Positions 62,669 to 64,000 of a stretch of 64,000 nucleotides of DNA are shown here, in pieces. Numbering within the stretch: position 1 is the first letter of the stretch; each line of letters opens with the position of its first letter. The notes below the pieces were generated by a model. That model had not been told where the DNA came from and ran no database searches. It saw only the letters and a program-made list of their open reading frames with translations. The translations under genes were made by a program, and so were the position numbers. The stretch comes from Fodinibacter sp038330415 (lineage in GTDB: Bacteria; Actinomycetota; Actinomycetes; Actinomycetales; Dermatophilaceae). The stretch spans positions 1-64,000 of the forward strand of contig JBBQNZ010000002.1 of NCBI GenBank assembly GCA_038330415.1, given 5' to 3'.

Positions 62669-62719
62669 CGCGACGTCGAGGGTGGTTCCCGGCATTCGCG
62701 TGGGTCGGACCCGGGCCGT

Positions 62720-62751
62720 TAGAATTGGCACTCGACGCGCGAGAGTGCCAG
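62720..62751 (+). promoter_or_regulatory. hrcA promoter with CIRCE element
   Basis: -10 hexamer TAGAAT (62720–62725) is directly followed by the CIRCE inverted repeat TTGGCACTC-N9-GAGTGCCAG (62725–62751). Compared with the consensus TTAGCACTC-N9-GAGTGCTAA, the outer bases vary but the GCACTC/GAGTGC core is intact. HrcA bound here would repress its own operon. Confidence 0.92.
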
Positions 62752-62795
62752 CATGCGCGCCTGCCGTCCGTTCCAGACGTCCCGGAGGTGACCAC

Positions 62796-63830
62796 ATGAT
62801 GAGTGAGGACCGCCGGCTGCGCGTGTTGCGCGCCATCGTCCAGGACTACGTCGAGACCTCCGAGCCGGTCGGCTCCAAGGCGCTGCTCGAGCGCCACCAC
62901 CTCGGCGTGTCGGCCGCGACCGTGCGCAACGACATGGCCGCGCTCGAGGAGGAGGGGCTGATCGCTGCCCCACACACCAGCGCCGGGCGCGTTCCCACCG
63001 ACGCCGGCTACCGCCTGTTCGTCGATCGGCTCTCGGCCGTGAAGCCGATGAGCGCGGCCGAGCAGCGCGCCATCGCCCAGTTCCTCGAGGGCGCCGTCGA
63101 CCTCGACGACGTCGTCGACCGCACCGTGCGCCTGCTCGCCTCGCTGACCCGTCAGGTCGCCGTCGTGCAGTACCCGTCGCTCGCGCGTTCGTCGGTGCGC
63201 CACGTCGAGCTGGTCCCGATCAGCACCGACCGGCTGCTCGTGGTGCTCATCACCACCACCGGCCGGGTCGAGCAGCGTGTCATCGAGGTCGGCACCGACC
63301 TGCTCTCCGGCGACGGCGAGGGCACCCTGTCGACGCTGCGCACCGAGCTCAACCGCGCCGCGAGCGGGCGCCCCCTCGCCGAGGCGGCCCACGAGCTGTC
63401 GGCGGTGCCCGAGCGCCTCGACCCCGCCGTGCGCGACCTCGTGCGCGCCGTCAGCACCGCCCTCGAGGACTCCCTGGTCGAGGAGCGCGAAGAGCGGGTC
63501 GTGCTCGCCGGCACCGCCAACCTGGCGCGGGTCGGGCCCGACTTCACCATGAGCCTTGGCCCGGTGCTCGAGGCCCTCGAAGAGCACGTCGTGCTGCTCA
63601 AGCTGCTCGGCACCGTCGCCGAGCAGGGCGGCAGCATCGCCGTGCGCATCGGCCACGAGAACCCGTATGCCGGGCTGCAGACCACCTCGATGGTCACCTC
63701 GGGCTACGGCGCCGGCGCCGACCTGGTGGCCGGCCTCGGGGTCGTCGGCCCCACCCGCATGGACTACCCGACCACGATGGCCTCCGTGCGGGCCGTCGCC
63801 ACCTACGTCTCGCGCATCCTCGCGGAGTAA
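62796..63830 (+). CDS. hrcA: Heat-inducible transcription repressor HrcA
   Basis: Repressor of chaperone genes, binding CIRCE with help from GroEL; 344 residues. The winged helix (YVETSEPVGSKALLERH, then SAATVRNDMAALEEEGLI) is followed by the GAF-like dimer domain and the family end VVGPTRMDYPTTMASV. Two adjacent ATG codons occur; ATG 62796 has GGAGG at a 7-nt gap. dnaJ follows after 14 bp, giving an hrcA–dnaJ operon. Confidence 0.97.
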   Translation: MMSEDRRLRVLRAIVQDYVETSEPVGSKALLERHHLGVSAATVRNDMAALEEEGLIAAPHTSAGRVPTDAGYRLFVDRLSAVKPMSAAEQRAIAQFLEGAVDLDDVVDRTVRLLASLTRQVAVVQYPSLARSSVRHVELVPISTDRLLVVLITTTGRVEQRVIEVGTDLLSGDGEGTLSTLRTELNRAASGRPLAEAAHELSAVPERLDPAVRDLVRAVSTALEDSLVEEREERVVLAGTANLARVGPDFTMSLGPVLEALEEHVVLLKLLGTVAEQGGSIAVRIGHENPYAGLQTTSMVTSGYGAGADLVAGLGVVGPTRMDYPTTMASVRAVATYVSRILAE

Positions 63831-63844
63831 GGACCAACCTCCCT

Positions 63845-64000
63845 GTGAACGACTACTACGCCGACCTCGGGGTCGCCCGCGACGCCACCGCGGAGGACAT
63901 CAAGCGCGCCTACCGCAAGTCGGCCCGCCGCTACCACCCCGACGTCAACCCCGGCCCGGAGGCCGAGGAGCAGTTCAAGAAGCTCTCCCAGGCGTACGAC
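63845..64000 (+). CDS. dnaJ: Chaperone DnaJ (3' end missing)
   Basis: The first 52 codons of a DnaJ-type co-chaperone, cut by the window edge. The J domain begins NDYYADLGVARDATAEDIKR and has the HPD motif in RYHPDVNPG, needed to stimulate DnaK. Being directly after hrcA, it is the DnaJ2 type. GTG start 63845. Confidence 0.95.
   Translation, partial: MNDYYADLGVARDATAEDIKRAYRKSARRYHPDVNPGPEAEEQFKKLSQAYD

Overview
The window is 64 kb of very GC-rich DNA (roughly 70% or more by eye) from an actinobacterial chromosome. It holds housekeeping genes packed head to tail. The content and order (ftsK–rimO–pgsA–cinA–clgR, lhr, recA–recX, miaB, miaA–dapF, hflX, dinG, holA–rpsT–lepA, hemW, hrcA–dnaJ) fit the order Micrococcales. 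An Intrasporangiaceae-like host is my inference. No rRNA, tRNA, CRISPR array, insertion sequence or prophage was found, so this is a conserved chromosomal core with a few accessory pockets.

Layout. 1–6.9 kb: 3' part of ftsK, an odd potassium-channel-like protein, a membrane dipeptidase, then the coupled block rimO–pgsA–cinA followed by a ClgR-like regulator. 6.9–13.6 kb: nei2 with a PadR regulator, a divergent membrane protein sharing a perfect palindrome, and lhr. 13.7–16.5 kb: a frameshifted acetyltransferase and a large secreted repeat protein. 16.5–18.5 kb: aguB–aguA, which make putrescine from agmatine. 18.6–24.9 kb: DUF3046, a three-gene ABC-2 exporter, a homocysteine methyltransferase, recA–recX with a two-part DNA-damage promoter, and YccF. 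25–31 kb: an acetyltransferase, the ATP-grasp / alpha-E / transglutaminase operon, and an ArsR–SulP operon. 31–38.8 kb: miaB, a lone antitoxin-like gene, a pseudo-receiver/flavoprotein fusion, def–miaA–dapF, a flavin oxidoreductase and an RsmC-like methyltransferase. 38.8–46.8 kb: hflX, an fhs–antiporter pair, dinG and a small P-loop kinase-like protein. 46.8–52 kb: holA, a tandem intergenic repeat, rpsT, a PemK-like toxin, decayed genes and lepA. 52–55.4 kb: a histidine kinase/response regulator pair with a SARP activator, and a small ORF. 55.4–64 kb: DinB-like, NUDIX, hotdog, phosphatase, hemW, DUF4870, zwf, TfoX-like, DUF3097, hrcA with CIRCE, and the start of dnaJ.

How it works together. 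Many genes share a start arrangement: a -10 hexamer TANNNT lies 6 or 7 nt before the start codon and there is no Shine-Dalgarno sequence. I found 16 such cases, which points to widespread leaderless mRNAs and also fixes several start codons. Genes inside operons are joined by ATGA, GTGA or TGATG overlaps. Convergent genes either overlap by 17–32 bp at their 3' ends or are separated by perfect GC-rich hairpins.

Most worth a second look: the ATP-grasp operon, the receiver whose phospho-acceptor Asp is replaced by Glu, the channel with filter SVGLSD, the PadR and ArsR palindromes, the 56-bp repeat before rpsT, a strongly enriched 7-mer (GGATGCC), and two genes broken by single-base indels.
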